A DNA stretch of 64,000 bases from CAJQQK01 sp963696075 (GCA_963696075.1 CAVOJD010000007.1:58860-122859), one strand, 5' to 3'; positions 8,800 through 18,634 are shown, counted from the first letter of the stretch. Program-made: numbers and translations. Notes: a model not told the origin generated them from the sequence alone.

Positions 8800-9639
8800 A
8801 TGCAAAGTGTCATTGATCTTGCAACGCAAGACGGCATCGAGGTCCCCCGTGACGACCGTGCAACGAGCCCGCTCGCCGTGCGCGGCCTCACCGTCGCCTA
8901 TGGCGATAAGCCGGCGATCTTCTCCATCGACGCAACCTTCCCCGCCGAGGCCCTGTCCGCCATCGTCGGCCCCAACGGCGCCGGCAAATCGACCATGCTC
9001 AAAGCCGCCCTCGGCATCGTGCCCAAGCTCTCCGGCGAAGTAACCGTCTTCGGCCGCCCGATCGACGCCGTGCGCGAGCGCATCGCCTACGTGCCCCAAC
9101 GCGCCAGCGTCGACTGGGATTTCCCGACGACCGCAATCGACGTGGTCCTGATGGGGCTCTATCCGAAAATCGGCCTGCTCGGCTGGCTGTCTCGCCGTCA
9201 CATCGAGAAGGCCCGCGCGGCCCTCGACCGCGTCGGCATGGCCGACTTCGCAAGCCGCCAGATCGGCCAGCTCTCAGGCGGCCAGCAGCAACGCATCTTC
9301 CTCGCCCGCGCTCTGGCCCAGGACGCCGATCTCTATCTGCTCGATGAACCCTTCGCAGGCGTCGACGCCGCCACCGAGCGCGCCATCATCGACGTCCTGA
9401 AATCCTTGAAAGCCGAACGCAAATCGGTGATCGCCGTCCACCACGATCTCTCGACCGTGCCGGACTATTTCGACCATATCTTCATGATCAACGTGCGCCG
9501 CATGGCGGAAGGCCCCGTCCAGGAAACCTTCACGCCGGAAAACCTGCAGGCGACATATGGCGGGCGCCTGGCGACAGCCCACATCGACCAGCTTGATCTT
9601 GGTGCCCAAGTCACAGGCGCCCAAACAGCAGGCGCATGA
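8800..9639 (+). CDS. mntB: manganese ABC transporter ATP-binding protein
   Basis: A 279-residue ABC ATPase with Walker A G-P-N-G-A-G-K-S-T, the signature L-S-G-G-Q-Q-Q-R, Walker B Y-L-L-D-E-P and an H-loop (V-H-H-D). It starts 27 bp after the binding-protein gene with GGAAGG upstream of the ATG, and its TGA overlaps the next ATG (ATGA), indicating translational coupling. It energises uptake through the two membrane subunits encoded downstream. The gene letter is given by operon context. Confidence 0.9.
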   Translation: MQSVIDLATQDGIEVPRDDRATSPLAVRGLTVAYGDKPAIFSIDATFPAEALSAIVGPNGAGKSTMLKAALGIVPKLSGEVTVFGRPIDAVRERIAYVPQRASVDWDFPTTAIDVVLMGLYPKIGLLGWLSRRHIEKARAALDRVGMADFASRQIGQLSGGQQQRIFLARALAQDADLYLLDEPFAGVDAATERAIIDVLKSLKAERKSVIAVHHDLSTVPDYFDHIFMINVRRMAEGPVQETFTPENLQATYGGRLATAHIDQLDLGAQVTGAQTAGA

Positions 9640-10865
9640 ACGACTTCGTCAACGCCCTTCTCCTCGGCGCAGGTTATAACGCAGCCCTCGTCACCATCGG
9701 CGCAGCCCTCTTAGGGATTGCCGCGGGCGTCGCTGGCACGTTCATTTTCCTGCGCAAACGCGCACTGGTCTCGGACGCCATCGCCCACGCAACGCTTCCC
9801 GGCGTTGCCCTGGCCTTCATCATCATGGTTGCCCTCGGCGGCAATGGCCGCAACCTCACCGGGCTGCTGGCCGGCTCGGCCGTCACCGCGGCCCTCGGCC
9901 TCCTCCTCGTCGGCTGGATGACTGAGCGAACCCGCCTCTCCGAAGATGCCGCGATCGGCGCCGTCCTCTCGGTCTTCTTTGGCTTCGGCATCGTCCTTTT
10001 GACCGTCATCCAGACCATGTCGGGCGGGCGTCAGGCCGGCCTCGAGGGTTTTCTGCTCGGCTCAACCGCCGGCATGCTCTTTTCCGACGCCCTTATCATC
10101 GCCATCGGCGGCGCGCTCACTGTTGCAGCCGTCCTCCTCTTGCGCCGGCCGATGACCCTCGTGGCGTTTGACGCAGACTACGCCCGCTCCGTTGGCTACA
10201 ACGTCTCTCGGATCGACTTTGCGATGATGGGCCTCGTCATGGCCGTCACCGTCATCGGGCTCAAGATCGTCGGCCTGATCCTCATCGTGGCACTTCTCAT
10301 CATCCCCGCCGTCACCGCCCGCTTCTGGACCGAGAAGAGCGAGAACGTGCTGTGGATCGCGGGTCTGCTTGGCGCGCTATCGGGCTATCTGGGCGCCGCC
10401 ATCTCCGCCACCGCGCCGGCTCTACCGACAGGCCCGATCATCGTCCTTGTCGCAACCACCTTGTTCGCCCTCTCCCTGCTCTTTGCACCAGCCCGCGGCA
10501 TCGCCGCCGCCATGCTGAACCATTTCGCCTTCCAGCGCCGCGTTCATCTGCGCCAGGGCCTGCTCTCGCTGGCCCGTAACGAGCCGATCCACGACGGCTT
10601 TACCCTCGCCACCCTGCGCCGCTCCGGCTTCATCCGCCCAGACGGCGTGGCAACCGACGCCGGCCGCGCCCAGGCCGCCAAGGCTGCCCGCGACGAACAC
10701 CGTTGGGAAGTCGCCCGCCGCATCCACAAGGACACCAGCCTGACCGGCCGCTACGACGGCCTCACCCCGATCGAACAGGTCTTCACGCCCGACGAGATCT
10801 CAGATTTCGATCGCCACATCGCAGCCCCCCGCGCCGTCGCCACCGATCCGCAGGGAGCAACGTGA
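9636..10865 (+). CDS. mntC: manganese ABC transporter permease with C-terminal DtxR-like extension
   Basis: A 409-residue protein. The first 285 residues are a normal ABC-3 family metal permease with eight or nine hydrophobic segments. The remaining 120 residues are soluble and contain a pattern like a winged helix (R-R-S-G-F-I-R-P-D-G-V-A-T-D-A-G-R, resembling the L-T-x-x-G-R wing of DtxR proteins). Long MntC-type permeases with such tails are known in Firmicutes and some alphaproteobacteria; the role of the tail is unclear. The gene overlaps both neighbours by a few bases (ATGA at each end), so the four genes are one transcription unit. Confidence 0.88.
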   Translation: MNDFVNALLLGAGYNAALVTIGAALLGIAAGVAGTFIFLRKRALVSDAIAHATLPGVALAFIIMVALGGNGRNLTGLLAGSAVTAALGLLLVGWMTERTRLSEDAAIGAVLSVFFGFGIVLLTVIQTMSGGRQAGLEGFLLGSTAGMLFSDALIIAIGGALTVAAVLLLRRPMTLVAFDADYARSVGYNVSRIDFAMMGLVMAVTVIGLKIVGLILIVALLIIPAVTARFWTEKSENVLWIAGLLGALSGYLGAAISATAPALPTGPIIVLVATTLFALSLLFAPARGIAAAMLNHFAFQRRVHLRQGLLSLARNEPIHDGFTLATLRRSGFIRPDGVATDAGRAQAAKAARDEHRWEVARRIHKDTSLTGRYDGLTPIEQVFTPDEISDFDRHIAAPRAVATDPQGAT

Positions 10866-11794
10866 TGGGTGCCGATTTCGTGCAATTCTCCCTGACCCCG
10901 ATCCTGATCGGCGTGCTCGCCGCGATCGCCTGCGCGCTACCGGGCAATTTCCTCATCCTGCGCCGTCAGGCCCTGATCGGCGACGCCATCAGCCATGTCG
11001 TCCTGCCGGGCATTGTCGCAGCCTTCCTGATCACCGGCACCGTCGCAGCCTTCCCGATGCTCCTCGGCGCCGCCGCAGCAGCCGTACTGGCCGTCATCCT
11101 CATCGAGGCCATCAAGCGCTTCGGGCACATCGAACCCGGCGCGGCAATGGGCGTCACCTTCACCTCGCTCTTCGCCGCCGGCGTCCTCCTGCTTGAACAA
11201 AGCGACACCTCCAACGTCCACCTCGACGTCGAACACGCCCTGATGGGCAACCTCGAAAGCCTCATCTGGCTCGAAGCCGACGGTTGGCAATCGCTGCTTG
11301 ATCCCGCAGCACTTGCAACGCTCCCCGCCGAACTCATTCGCATCTGCGTCGTTGCCCTTGTGACCTTGATCCTCCTGGTTGTCTTCTGGCGTCCCCTCAA
11401 GATCTCGACCTTCGATGAAGGTTTCGCAGCAACCATCGGCCTGCCAACCGGTGCCATCAGCTTGGGCCTTGTCATCGTCGCCGCAATCGCAGCCGTTGCA
11501 GCCTTCGACGCTGTCGGCTCGATCATCGTGATTGCGATGTTCATCTGCCCTCCCGCCGCCGCCCGCCTGATGACGAACAGCCTGATCGCCCAGGTTTGGT
11601 GGAGCGTCGCCTTCGCCACCCTCGCCGCCGTCCTCGGCTATGTCTTCGCGGGCTACGGCCCCCTCTGGTTCGGTGCCGAGAATGCCGTCAGCGCCGCCGG
11701 CATGATCGCAACGGTCGCGGGCCTCATCCTGGGCGCGGCCTGCCTCTTCGGCCCCTGCCGCAATCGCGTCGGTGCCGCAGCGGCGCCAGAATGA
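10865..11794 (+). CDS. mntD: manganese ABC transporter permease, second subunit
   Basis: A 309-residue ABC-3 family permease, all membrane, without the C-terminal extension of its partner. The ATG at 10865 overlaps the upstream TGA by one base. The longer open frame from 10703 is only a reading through the upstream gene. It contains the conserved permease stretch V-L-P-G-I-V-A near residues 43-49 and ends in a short basic tail. It presumably forms the heterodimeric membrane channel with the upstream permease. Last gene of the operon; the next gene starts 106 bp away. Confidence 0.9.
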   Translation: MGADFVQFSLTPILIGVLAAIACALPGNFLILRRQALIGDAISHVVLPGIVAAFLITGTVAAFPMLLGAAAAAVLAVILIEAIKRFGHIEPGAAMGVTFTSLFAAGVLLLEQSDTSNVHLDVEHALMGNLESLIWLEADGWQSLLDPAALATLPAELIRICVVALVTLILLVVFWRPLKISTFDEGFAATIGLPTGAISLGLVIVAAIAAVAAFDAVGSIIVIAMFICPPAAARLMTNSLIAQVWWSVAFATLAAVLGYVFAGYGPLWFGAENAVSAAGMIATVAGLILGAACLFGPCRNRVGAAAAPE

Positions 11795-11900
11795 GCTGTC
11801 ATCGCGGGCCACACGCCACAAACGGTTTGTCGCGCGGCATCGACCTGCGCTTTAGTATGCTCATCACAAGCATCGAACGCCCGAAGAAAAGGCCTGAGGA

Positions 11901-12971
11901 ATGTATGCTGAAGCTGCCCGCGCCCCCGCGGCATCATCAAATCCCAACGCGCTGATCGACCTGCGCAGCGACACCGTCACCCGCCCCGATGCCGCGATGC
12001 GAAGCGCGATGGCCGAGGCCGAGGTCGGCGACGACGTCTACGGCGATGACCCGGCCGTCAACGCCCTTGAACAGGAAACCGCCGAACGCCTTGGCAAGGA
12101 AGGCGCACTGTTCCTGCCGACGGGCACGCAATCCAACCTCGCCGCCTGCCTGACGCACTGCGCCCGCGGCGAAGAAATCATCATCCCCGAGGGCTACCAC
12201 ATCCTCGCCAGCGAAGCCGCCGGCACCTCCGTCCTTGGCGGCATCGCGCTGAAGCCCATCGCCGCCGAACCGGACGGCTCCGTCAAGCCCGAGACCGTCA
12301 AGGCCGCAATCCGCCCTGACGATGCGCACGTGCCCATCTCCCGGCTCCTCGTTCTCGAAAATACCCACCGCGGCCAGGCCATCTCCCTCGAACAGATGCA
12401 GGCGCCCGCAGCCGCCGCCCGCGCGGCCGGCCTCACCATCCATCTCGACGGCGCCCGCCTGTTCAACGCCGCAATCGCTCTCGGCGTCCCAATTCAAAGC
12501 CTCGCCGACACCGCCGACACCGTCTCCCTTTGCCTTTCAAAAGGCCTGGGCGCACCGGCAGGCACCGTGCTGGCCGGCGATTTGGCAACGCTGCGCCGCG
12601 CGCGCCGCTGGCGCAAGATGCTGGGCGGCGGCATGCGCCAGTCCGGCATCCTTGCCGCAGCCGGCCGCCACGCACTCGCCCACAACGTCGACCGCCTCGC
12701 CGACGACCACGCCCGCGCAGCCCAACTGTCAGCCCACCTCAAGGCGCTTCCCGCCGGCGACCCGGATCACCCGCCCCGCGACGCAACCAACATGGTCTTC
12801 TTCACGCCGCGCTCCAGTGAACGCGACGCCCTCATGGCGCACATGAGTGAAGCCGGCATCCTGCTCGGTGGACAACGCCCGACAATGCGCATCGTCCTCC
12901 ACAAGGACATCGACGACACCGCCCTGGAGCGCACCATGTCAGCCTTCACCACGTTCTACCGAAACCGGTAA
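11901..12971 (+). CDS. ltaE: low-specificity L-threonine aldolase
   Basis: A 356-residue PLP-dependent fold-type I enzyme that cleaves L-threonine or L-allo-threonine to glycine and acetaldehyde. The N-terminal I-D-L-R-S-D-T-V-T-R-P motif is diagnostic. The PLP Schiff-base lysine is Lys214 in L-S-K-G-L-G-A-P. H-L-D-G-A-R carries the Asp/Arg that contact PLP and substrate. The GAGGA before the ATG is almost adjacent to it, an unusually tight spacing, but no alternative start precedes the conserved motif. The gene is monocistronic, convergent with the SDR downstream. Confidence 0.92.
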   Translation: MYAEAARAPAASSNPNALIDLRSDTVTRPDAAMRSAMAEAEVGDDVYGDDPAVNALEQETAERLGKEGALFLPTGTQSNLAACLTHCARGEEIIIPEGYHILASEAAGTSVLGGIALKPIAAEPDGSVKPETVKAAIRPDDAHVPISRLLVLENTHRGQAISLEQMQAPAAAARAAGLTIHLDGARLFNAAIALGVPIQSLADTADTVSLCLSKGLGAPAGTVLAGDLATLRRARRWRKMLGGGMRQSGILAAAGRHALAHNVDRLADDHARAAQLSAHLKALPAGDPDHPPRDATNMVFFTPRSSERDALMAHMSEAGILLGGQRPTMRIVLHKDIDDTALERTMSAFTTFYRNR

Positions 12972-12990
12972 TCCCCCACCGCCCCCAAAG

Positions 12991-13040
12991 GTGTCATCCC
13001 GGCCAACCCCGGACTTGATCCGGGGGAGAGCCGGGCCCCA
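12991..13040. repeat. palindromic intergenic repeat, possible terminator
   Basis: CCCCGGA-cttga-TCCGGGG (13007-13025) is a perfect 7-bp stem with a 5-nt loop, preceded by TGTCATCCC. The opening TGTCATCC and the five-base loop architecture resemble the palindromic repeats at 19827-20327. It sits between the convergent ltaE and SDR genes and may stop transcription from both sides. Confidence 0.55.
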
Positions 13041-13114
13041 GGGCCGCCCGCCTGCATAAGTGGCAGTACTGCCGGCCCTGATCCCCGATCTTCTCCGCCG
13101 TGCCGCAAGTCCCC

Positions 13115-13876
13115 TCACATCGACCGCCCGGCTGTCCACCCGCCATCGACCATCAACGTCGTGCCGGTAATGAAGCTCGCCTCCTCCGAGGCCAGAAACA
13201 GGATCGCCCGGGCAACTTCCGCCGCTTCCCCCCAGCGGTGCATGGCGTGGATCGAGCGGATCGTGTCGGCCATCGCCTCGTCCTGGAAATAACGCTCCGT
13301 CAAGCCGGTCCGCGTCACGCCGGGCCCGACAGCATTGACCCGGATACGCTGCTGCCCGAACTCCAGCCCGAGTTCCTTCGTCAACCCGACGACGGCGTGT
13401 TTCGAAGCGACATAGGCCGGCCGGTTCGGCGCCGCCGTCACGCCGAGCGTCGACGCGAGATTGACGATCGACCCGGCCCGCTCAGCCTTGACGAGCCGTT
13501 GTATGAACGCCTGCGCACAGAGGAAAACACCGGTGATGTTGACGTCGATCACCCGCCGCCATTCCTCGTAGGCAAGATCAACTACGGGCGAAATCTCGCG
13601 GATGCCCGCACTGTTGACCAAAACGTCCATCTGCCCATGCCGCTGCTGGACCGTATCGAAGAACGTCTGCACCGCTGCCGGATCGGTTGTATCGAGCGCA
13701 AAGGCGTCCGCCACGCCGCCGCGCTTGGTGATCTCGTCCGCCGTCCCCTGAGCCGTCGTCTGGTCGATGTCGGAACACACCACCCGCCCCCCTTCCGCCG
13801 CAAACCCGAACGCACTTTCCCGTCCAATGCCGCTGCCGGCACCCGTGATAACCACGACTTTGTCCTGAAACCGCAT
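13115..13876 (-). CDS. SDR family NAD(P)-dependent oxidoreductase
   Basis: A 253-residue classical short-chain dehydrogenase, FabG-like in length. The cofactor motif T-G-A-G-S-G-I-G is at 11-18 and N-S-A-G at 88-91. The catalytic Ser142, Tyr155 and Lys159 (Y-V-A-S-K) are all present. Asp36 after beta-2 favours NAD(H). GGGAGCGAGG precedes the ATG. The substrate is not deducible. It is divergent from malate synthase G, with a 268-bp gap in which no regulator site or riboswitch was recognised. Confidence 0.88.
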   Translation of the reverse strand: MRFQDKVVVITGAGSGIGRESAFGFAAEGGRVVCSDIDQTTAQGTADEITKRGGVADAFALDTTDPAAVQTFFDTVQQRHGQMDVLVNSAGIREISPVVDLAYEEWRRVIDVNITGVFLCAQAFIQRLVKAERAGSIVNLASTLGVTAAPNRPAYVASKHAVVGLTKELGLEFGQQRIRVNAVGPGVTRTGLTERYFQDEAMADTIRSIHAMHRWGEAAEVARAILFLASEEASFITGTTLMVDGGWTAGRSM

Positions 13877-14144
13877 GGCCTCGCTCCCGTTGGTGAAATG
13901 GATTATTGGTCATCATTCTGAACACACACCGCCAATTGGAGGGTGACGGCCATGCCCGGTCAATTCGGCACGTGATAGTGCCGGCAACCCCGATCGTGAT
14001 CACCGATTGACAAGCCCCGCCACGACGGGCCATTCCCATCACCAACCACCTTCAACTTCAGGCTAGCCGCCCTGAAGCACCCATCCAGATGGCCTCGCCA
14101 TCCTTCCCCACACCAACGAACGACGCTTACGAGGGAGACAACGC

Positions 14145-16316
14145 ATGAGCGATCGCATCCAGCTTGGCGACATCACCGTGGCCACGGTCCTCCACGACTT
14201 CATCGAGAAAGAGGCCCTCCCCGGCACGGGCATCGATAGCGCCAGCTTCTGGTCGTCCGTCTCATCAATTGTCCACGAACTTGGCCCCCGCAACCGCGAA
14301 CTTCTCGCCAAACGCCAATCCCTTCAGGACACCATCGACGCCTGGCACCGCGAACGTCGCGGCCAGCCGCACGATGGCGCTGCCTACCGCGCCTTCCTCG
14401 AAGAAATCGGCTACATCGTGCCGGAAGGTGACGATTTTGCCGTCGACACGGACAACGTCGATGAAGAAATCTCGACCGTCGCCGGCCCGCAGCTCGTCGT
14501 CCCGATCTCCAACGCCCGCTACGCCATCAACGCAGCCAACGCCCGCTGGGGCAGCCTCTATGATGCCCTCTACGGCACCGACGCCCTCGGCAGCCTGCCG
14601 CAAGGCGGCGGCTTTGATCCCGCCCGCGGCGCGGAAGTGATCGCCTTCGCCCGCGGCTTCCTCGATCGCCACTTCCCCCTCGCAGCCGGCTCCCACGCCG
14701 ACGTCACCAGCTACCAGGTCACCGACGGGCGCCTGACCGCTCACCTCACCGGCACCGACGTCGCCATGGGCCTTGCCGATCCCGAGCGCTTCGCCGGCTA
14801 TACCGGTGATGCCGAAAATCCCGATAGCCTCCTTCTCGCGCACAACGGCCTCCACGCCGAAATCGTCATCGACCGGACCCATGTCATCGGCCGCGACGAC
14901 CCCGCCGGCGTCGCCGACCTCGTCCTCGAATCGGCCCTGACCACAATCTGCGACCTTGAGGATTCCGTTGCAGCCGTCGACCCGGAAGACAAGGTCCACT
15001 GTTATCGCAACTGGCTTGGCCTCATGAAGGGCGACCTCACCGAGAGCTTCGAGAAGAGCGGCCGGACCATCAATCGCACCCTCAACCCCGACCGCACCTA
15101 CACCGGCCCCGACGGCGGCACCGTCACACGCCATGGCCGCGCGCTCCTCCTCGTGCGCAACGTCGGCCATCTCATGGAAGACGCCTCCGTCCTCGACCGC
15201 GACGGCAAGCCCGCGATGGAGGGCCTTCTCGACGGCATCATCACCAGCCTCATCGCGCTCCACGACCTGAAGCGCACAGGCTCCCTCACCAATTCGCGGA
15301 CGGGCTCGGTCTACATCGTCAAGCCGAAGATGCACGGGCCTGAGGAAGTCGCCCTCACGAACGACCTTTTCGACACCATCGAGGACGCCCTCGGCCTCGC
15401 CCGCCACACCGTCAAAATGGGCATCATGGACGAGGAACGCCGCACCACGGTCAACCTCAAGGAATGCATCCGCGCCGCCCGCCACCGCGTGTTCTTCATC
15501 AACACCGGCTTCCTCGACCGCACCGGCGACGAAATCCGCACTTCCATGGAAGCCGGCCCCATGATCCCGAAGGCCGACATCAAGGGCACCCCCTGGATCG
15601 CCGCCTATGAAGACCAGAACGTCGATATCGGCCTCGAAACCGGCCTCCCCGGTCACGCCCAGATCGGCAAGGGCATGTGGGCCATGCCCGATCTGATGGC
15701 GGCCATGCTCGACCAGAAGATCGCCCACCCCAACGCCGGCGCCGACACCGCCTGGGTGCCCTCGCCAACCGCAGCAACCCTCCACGCGCTGCATTATCAC
15801 CAGATCAACATCCGCGCCCGTCAGGCCGAACTCAAGAACCGCTACCGCGCGAGGCTCGAAGATATCCTCACGCCGCCGCTCGCCGCCGGCACCAACTGGA
15901 CGCAAGAGCAGGTCAGCAAGGAACTCGAAAACAATGCCCAGGGCATCCTCGGCTACGTCGTCCGCTGGGTCGACCAGGGCGTCGGCTGCTCCAAGGTCCC
16001 TGACATCAACAACGTCGGCCTGATGGAAGACCGCGCCACCCTGCGCATCTCCTCCCAGCACATGGCCAACTGGCTCCACCATGGCGTGTGCACCAAGGAT
16101 CAGGCCATGGAGACGATGAAGCGCATGGCCAAGGTGGTCGATGAGCAGAACGCCGGCGATCCTGCCTACACCCCGATGGCGCCGAACTACGACGCCAGCA
16201 TCGCCTTCCAGGCAGCCTGCGATCTCGTCTTCTTGGGGCTCGAGCAGCCGAGCGGCTACACCGAGCCCCTCCTCCACGCCCGCCGCCTGGAAGTGAAAGC
16301 CCAGGCCCAAAGCTGA
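14145..16316 (+). CDS. glcB: malate synthase G
   Basis: A 723-residue enzyme of normal MSG length that condenses glyoxylate with acetyl-CoA to give malate and CoA in the glyoxylate bypass and glycolate metabolism. The catalytic-barrel motifs typical of the G isoform are present: the T-I-C-D-L-E-D-S-V-A-A-V-D stretch, which carries Mg-binding and catalytic acids, and G-K-G-M-W-A-M-P-D further on. GAGGGAG is well spaced before the ATG. No isocitrate lyase gene is in the window. A strong stem-loop follows. Confidence 0.95.
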   Translation: MSDRIQLGDITVATVLHDFIEKEALPGTGIDSASFWSSVSSIVHELGPRNRELLAKRQSLQDTIDAWHRERRGQPHDGAAYRAFLEEIGYIVPEGDDFAVDTDNVDEEISTVAGPQLVVPISNARYAINAANARWGSLYDALYGTDALGSLPQGGGFDPARGAEVIAFARGFLDRHFPLAAGSHADVTSYQVTDGRLTAHLTGTDVAMGLADPERFAGYTGDAENPDSLLLAHNGLHAEIVIDRTHVIGRDDPAGVADLVLESALTTICDLEDSVAAVDPEDKVHCYRNWLGLMKGDLTESFEKSGRTINRTLNPDRTYTGPDGGTVTRHGRALLLVRNVGHLMEDASVLDRDGKPAMEGLLDGIITSLIALHDLKRTGSLTNSRTGSVYIVKPKMHGPEEVALTNDLFDTIEDALGLARHTVKMGIMDEERRTTVNLKECIRAARHRVFFINTGFLDRTGDEIRTSMEAGPMIPKADIKGTPWIAAYEDQNVDIGLETGLPGHAQIGKGMWAMPDLMAAMLDQKIAHPNAGADTAWVPSPTAATLHALHYHQINIRARQAELKNRYRARLEDILTPPLAAGTNWTQEQVSKELENNAQGILGYVVRWVDQGVGCSKVPDINNVGLMEDRATLRISSQHMANWLHHGVCTKDQAMETMKRMAKVVDEQNAGDPAYTPMAPNYDASIAFQAACDLVFLGLEQPSGYTEPLLHARRLEVKAQAQS

Positions 16317-16329
16317 CACCAGCATCGAT

Positions 16330-16365
16330 CAAGCACGGGCCATGAACCCATACGGCCCGTGCTTG
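16330..16365 (+). terminator. strong stem-loop after malate synthase G
   Basis: CAAGCACGGGCC pairs perfectly with GGCCCGTGCTTG over 12 bp around a 12-nt loop, starting 14 bp after the glcB stop codon. There is no U-run, but position and stem strength support an intrinsic or hairpin-assisted terminator. Confidence 0.65.
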
Positions 16366-16474
16366 ACACCACCCCTCAGACAGTCCACCAATCCGTCATG
16401 GGGTTCGCGAACACCCCGTGAGGCGACCGCCCAAGCTTCGCGTCCTTTCAACCTGCATGACAGGAGGACGCGCG

Positions 16475-17293
16475 ATGCCGTCGCCCAATGAGATCACCGT
16501 TCCACAATTGCGCCGACTGATCGGCACTCCCAATGCGCCCGTCATCGTTGACGTGTGCATCGATGAAGACTTCGAGGCAGATCCTCGCCTGATACCCGGC
16601 GCCTTCCGCCACCCCTTTACCGACCTCGACAGTCTTCTTCCGCGCCTTGCCGGAAAACGGATTGTCGCCGCATGCCAGAAGGGACGAAAACTCAGCCAGG
16701 GTGCCGCCGCTCTCTTGCGCGTCAATGGCATTGACGCCGAATTCCTCGAGGGCGGCAACATCGCCTGGCGCGATGCCGGTGCGCCGCTCGTCCCCGTCGC
16801 AGCAATTCCCGACGCCAATGCGCGCGGCGGCACCCGATGGGTGACACGCCACCGCCCGAAAATAGACCGGATCGCCTGTCCCTGGCTGATCCGCCGCTTC
16901 ATCGATCCGGCGGCCCAGTTCCTCTTCGTCGCCCCCTCCGAGGTCGAAGCCGTCGCCGAGCGTTTTGCCGCCACCCCCTTCGACATCGAAGGCGTCCCCT
17001 GGAGCCATGACGGCGAACGTTGCACCTTCGACGTCATGATCGAACGCTTTGCCATCGATCATGACGCCCTCGCCCACGTTGCCCGGATCGTTCGCGGCGC
17101 GGATACGAACCGCCACGACCTTGCCCCCGAGGCAGCCGGCCTTCTTGCCATCTCCGTCGGCCTCTCGCGAATGTACCGCGACGATCTCGCGCAGCTCGAT
17201 GCTGGTATGGTGTTATACGACGCACTTTATCGGTGGGCGCGCGATGCCCGAGACGAAGGCCATGACTGGCCCGCAGCCCTGACCCGGAACTGA
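16475..17293 (+). CDS. chrB: chromate resistance protein: rhodanese domain plus ChrB-type C-terminal domain
   Basis: The start is set at the ATG 16475, because AGGAGG lies 8 nt upstream; the frame is open further upstream but without such a site. The 272-residue protein has an N-terminal rhodanese-like domain (about 5-115) with the active cysteine at 67 in A-A-C-Q-K-G-R. A ChrB C-terminal domain (about 125-265) follows, with the conserved D-R-I-A-C-P-W-L-I-R-R-F-I-D-P segment. It is followed 10 bp later by chrA. ChrB-type proteins act in chromate sensing or resistance; whether this rhodanese-fused form is a regulator or an enzyme is not settled by sequence. Confidence 0.82.
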   Translation: MPSPNEITVPQLRRLIGTPNAPVIVDVCIDEDFEADPRLIPGAFRHPFTDLDSLLPRLAGKRIVAACQKGRKLSQGAAALLRVNGIDAEFLEGGNIAWRDAGAPLVPVAAIPDANARGGTRWVTRHRPKIDRIACPWLIRRFIDPAAQFLFVAPSEVEAVAERFAATPFDIEGVPWSHDGERCTFDVMIERFAIDHDALAHVARIVRGADTNRHDLAPEAAGLLAISVGLSRMYRDDLAQLDAGMVLYDALYRWARDARDEGHDWPAALTRN

Positions 17294-17303
17294 CGAGCCC
17301 CCC

Positions 17304-18593
17304 ATGGACCAGACCATCAAGAAGACCCCAACCTTCGCCGAGGCCTTTCACATCTGGCTGAAGATCGGCCTGCTCTCATTCGGCGGCCCTGCAGCCCAGA
17401 TCTCACTGATGCACCGCGAGATCGTCGAGGAGAAGGGCTGGCTCACCGAGCGCCAGTTCCTCAACGCGCTAAGCTTCTGCATGCTGCTCCCCGGTCCCGA
17501 AGCGATGCAGCTGGCAACCTACGCCGGCTGGCGCCTCCATGGCGTCGCCGGCGGCCTTGCCGCCGGCCTCGCCTTCGTCGTCCCCGGCGCCATCGTCGTT
17601 CTCGCCCTCGCGATGATCTACGCAGCCTTCGGCAACGTGCCCCTCGTCGAGGCGCTGTTCCTTGGCATCAAGGCGGCCGTCCTCGTGATCGTCATCGAAG
17701 CGCTCCTGCGTATCGCAAAGCGCGCCATGACCGGCATCGAGGCCTGGGCGATCGCAGCGCTTTCCTTCATCGGCATCTTTTTTCTAGCCCTGCCGTTCCC
17801 CTTGATCGTGTTCGCCGCCGCGCTTTGGGGGTTCTTGCGCGCCCGCACCGATGGCAAACAAACGGAAGCCCCCGAAGCCTTCACCGGCAGCGCCCGCGAG
17901 ACACTGGGCACCGCCCTCTTCTGGCTTGCAATCTGGCTTATCCCCCTCGCCCTCCTCACGCTGGCGCTTGGCCCCGAGTCCAAACTCGCCCAGATCGGCT
18001 ACTTTTTCTCGAAGCTCGCCGTCGTCACCTTCGGCGGCGCCTACGCAGTCCTGGCCTACATGGGCCAGGACGTCGTTGTCCGTCTCGGCTGGCTCGAAGC
18101 GGGCCAGATGATGGACGGCCTCGGCCTTGCGGAGACCACACCCGGCCCCCTCATCCTCGTCACCGAATTCGTCGGCTATCTCGCCGCCTGGCGCGATGGC
18201 GGCATGGCGCTTGGCGTGGCTGGCGCCCTCGTCGCGCTATGGGCAACCTTCGCGCCGTGTTTCCTGTGGATCTTCGTCGGCGCGCCTTACATCGAGTGGA
18301 TCAACCACCAACCCCGGCTCAAAGGCGCGCTCAACGCCATTACTGCCGCCGTCGTCGGCGTCATCGCAAATCTCGCGATCTGGTTCGCACTGCATGTGTT
18401 CTTTGGCACCGTCACCCGCAACACCGCAGGCCCGCTGACGCTTTGGACACCGGATCTCGCGACGCTCGACGCACGCGTCGTGATCCTGGCCGTCATCAGC
18501 GGGATCCTCTTGCTCTGGCGCCACTGGTCCGTGCCGAAGGTCCTTGCCCTCTCAGCAGCCCTCGCCCTCGTCCTGACCTTCGCCATCCCTTAG
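17304..18593 (+). CDS. chrA: chromate efflux transporter
   Basis: A 429-residue CHR-family inner-membrane protein of the long, two-domain type, with ten or more hydrophobic segments. Each half carries the family motif: F-G-G-P-A-A-Q-I-S in the N-terminal half and F-G-G-A-Y-A-V-L-A in the C-terminal half, and both halves have a P-G-P motif (L-L-P-G-P-E and T-T-P-G-P-L). It exports chromate from the cytoplasm using the proton-motive force. It is coupled to the upstream rhodanese-ChrB gene by a 10-bp gap. Confidence 0.92.
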   Translation: MDQTIKKTPTFAEAFHIWLKIGLLSFGGPAAQISLMHREIVEEKGWLTERQFLNALSFCMLLPGPEAMQLATYAGWRLHGVAGGLAAGLAFVVPGAIVVLALAMIYAAFGNVPLVEALFLGIKAAVLVIVIEALLRIAKRAMTGIEAWAIAALSFIGIFFLALPFPLIVFAAALWGFLRARTDGKQTEAPEAFTGSARETLGTALFWLAIWLIPLALLTLALGPESKLAQIGYFFSKLAVVTFGGAYAVLAYMGQDVVVRLGWLEAGQMMDGLGLAETTPGPLILVTEFVGYLAAWRDGGMALGVAGALVALWATFAPCFLWIFVGAPYIEWINHQPRLKGALNAITAAVVGVIANLAIWFALHVFFGTVTRNTAGPLTLWTPDLATLDARVVILAVISGILLLWRHWSVPKVLALSAALALVLTFAIP

Positions 18594-18634
18594 CGGGAGC
18601 GGGAGCGGCAGCGGCAGCGAGAGCAGGATCGCAC

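Noticed and set aside
13877..14144. Glycine riboswitch before glcB
   Set aside because: Such a riboswitch is sometimes found upstream of glycine/glyoxylate genes, but the conserved core sequences are not present.
14265..16325. 686-codon minus-strand frame across glcB
   Set aside because: It is the complement of malate synthase G; the Gly/Ala/Asp-rich translation has no domain features.
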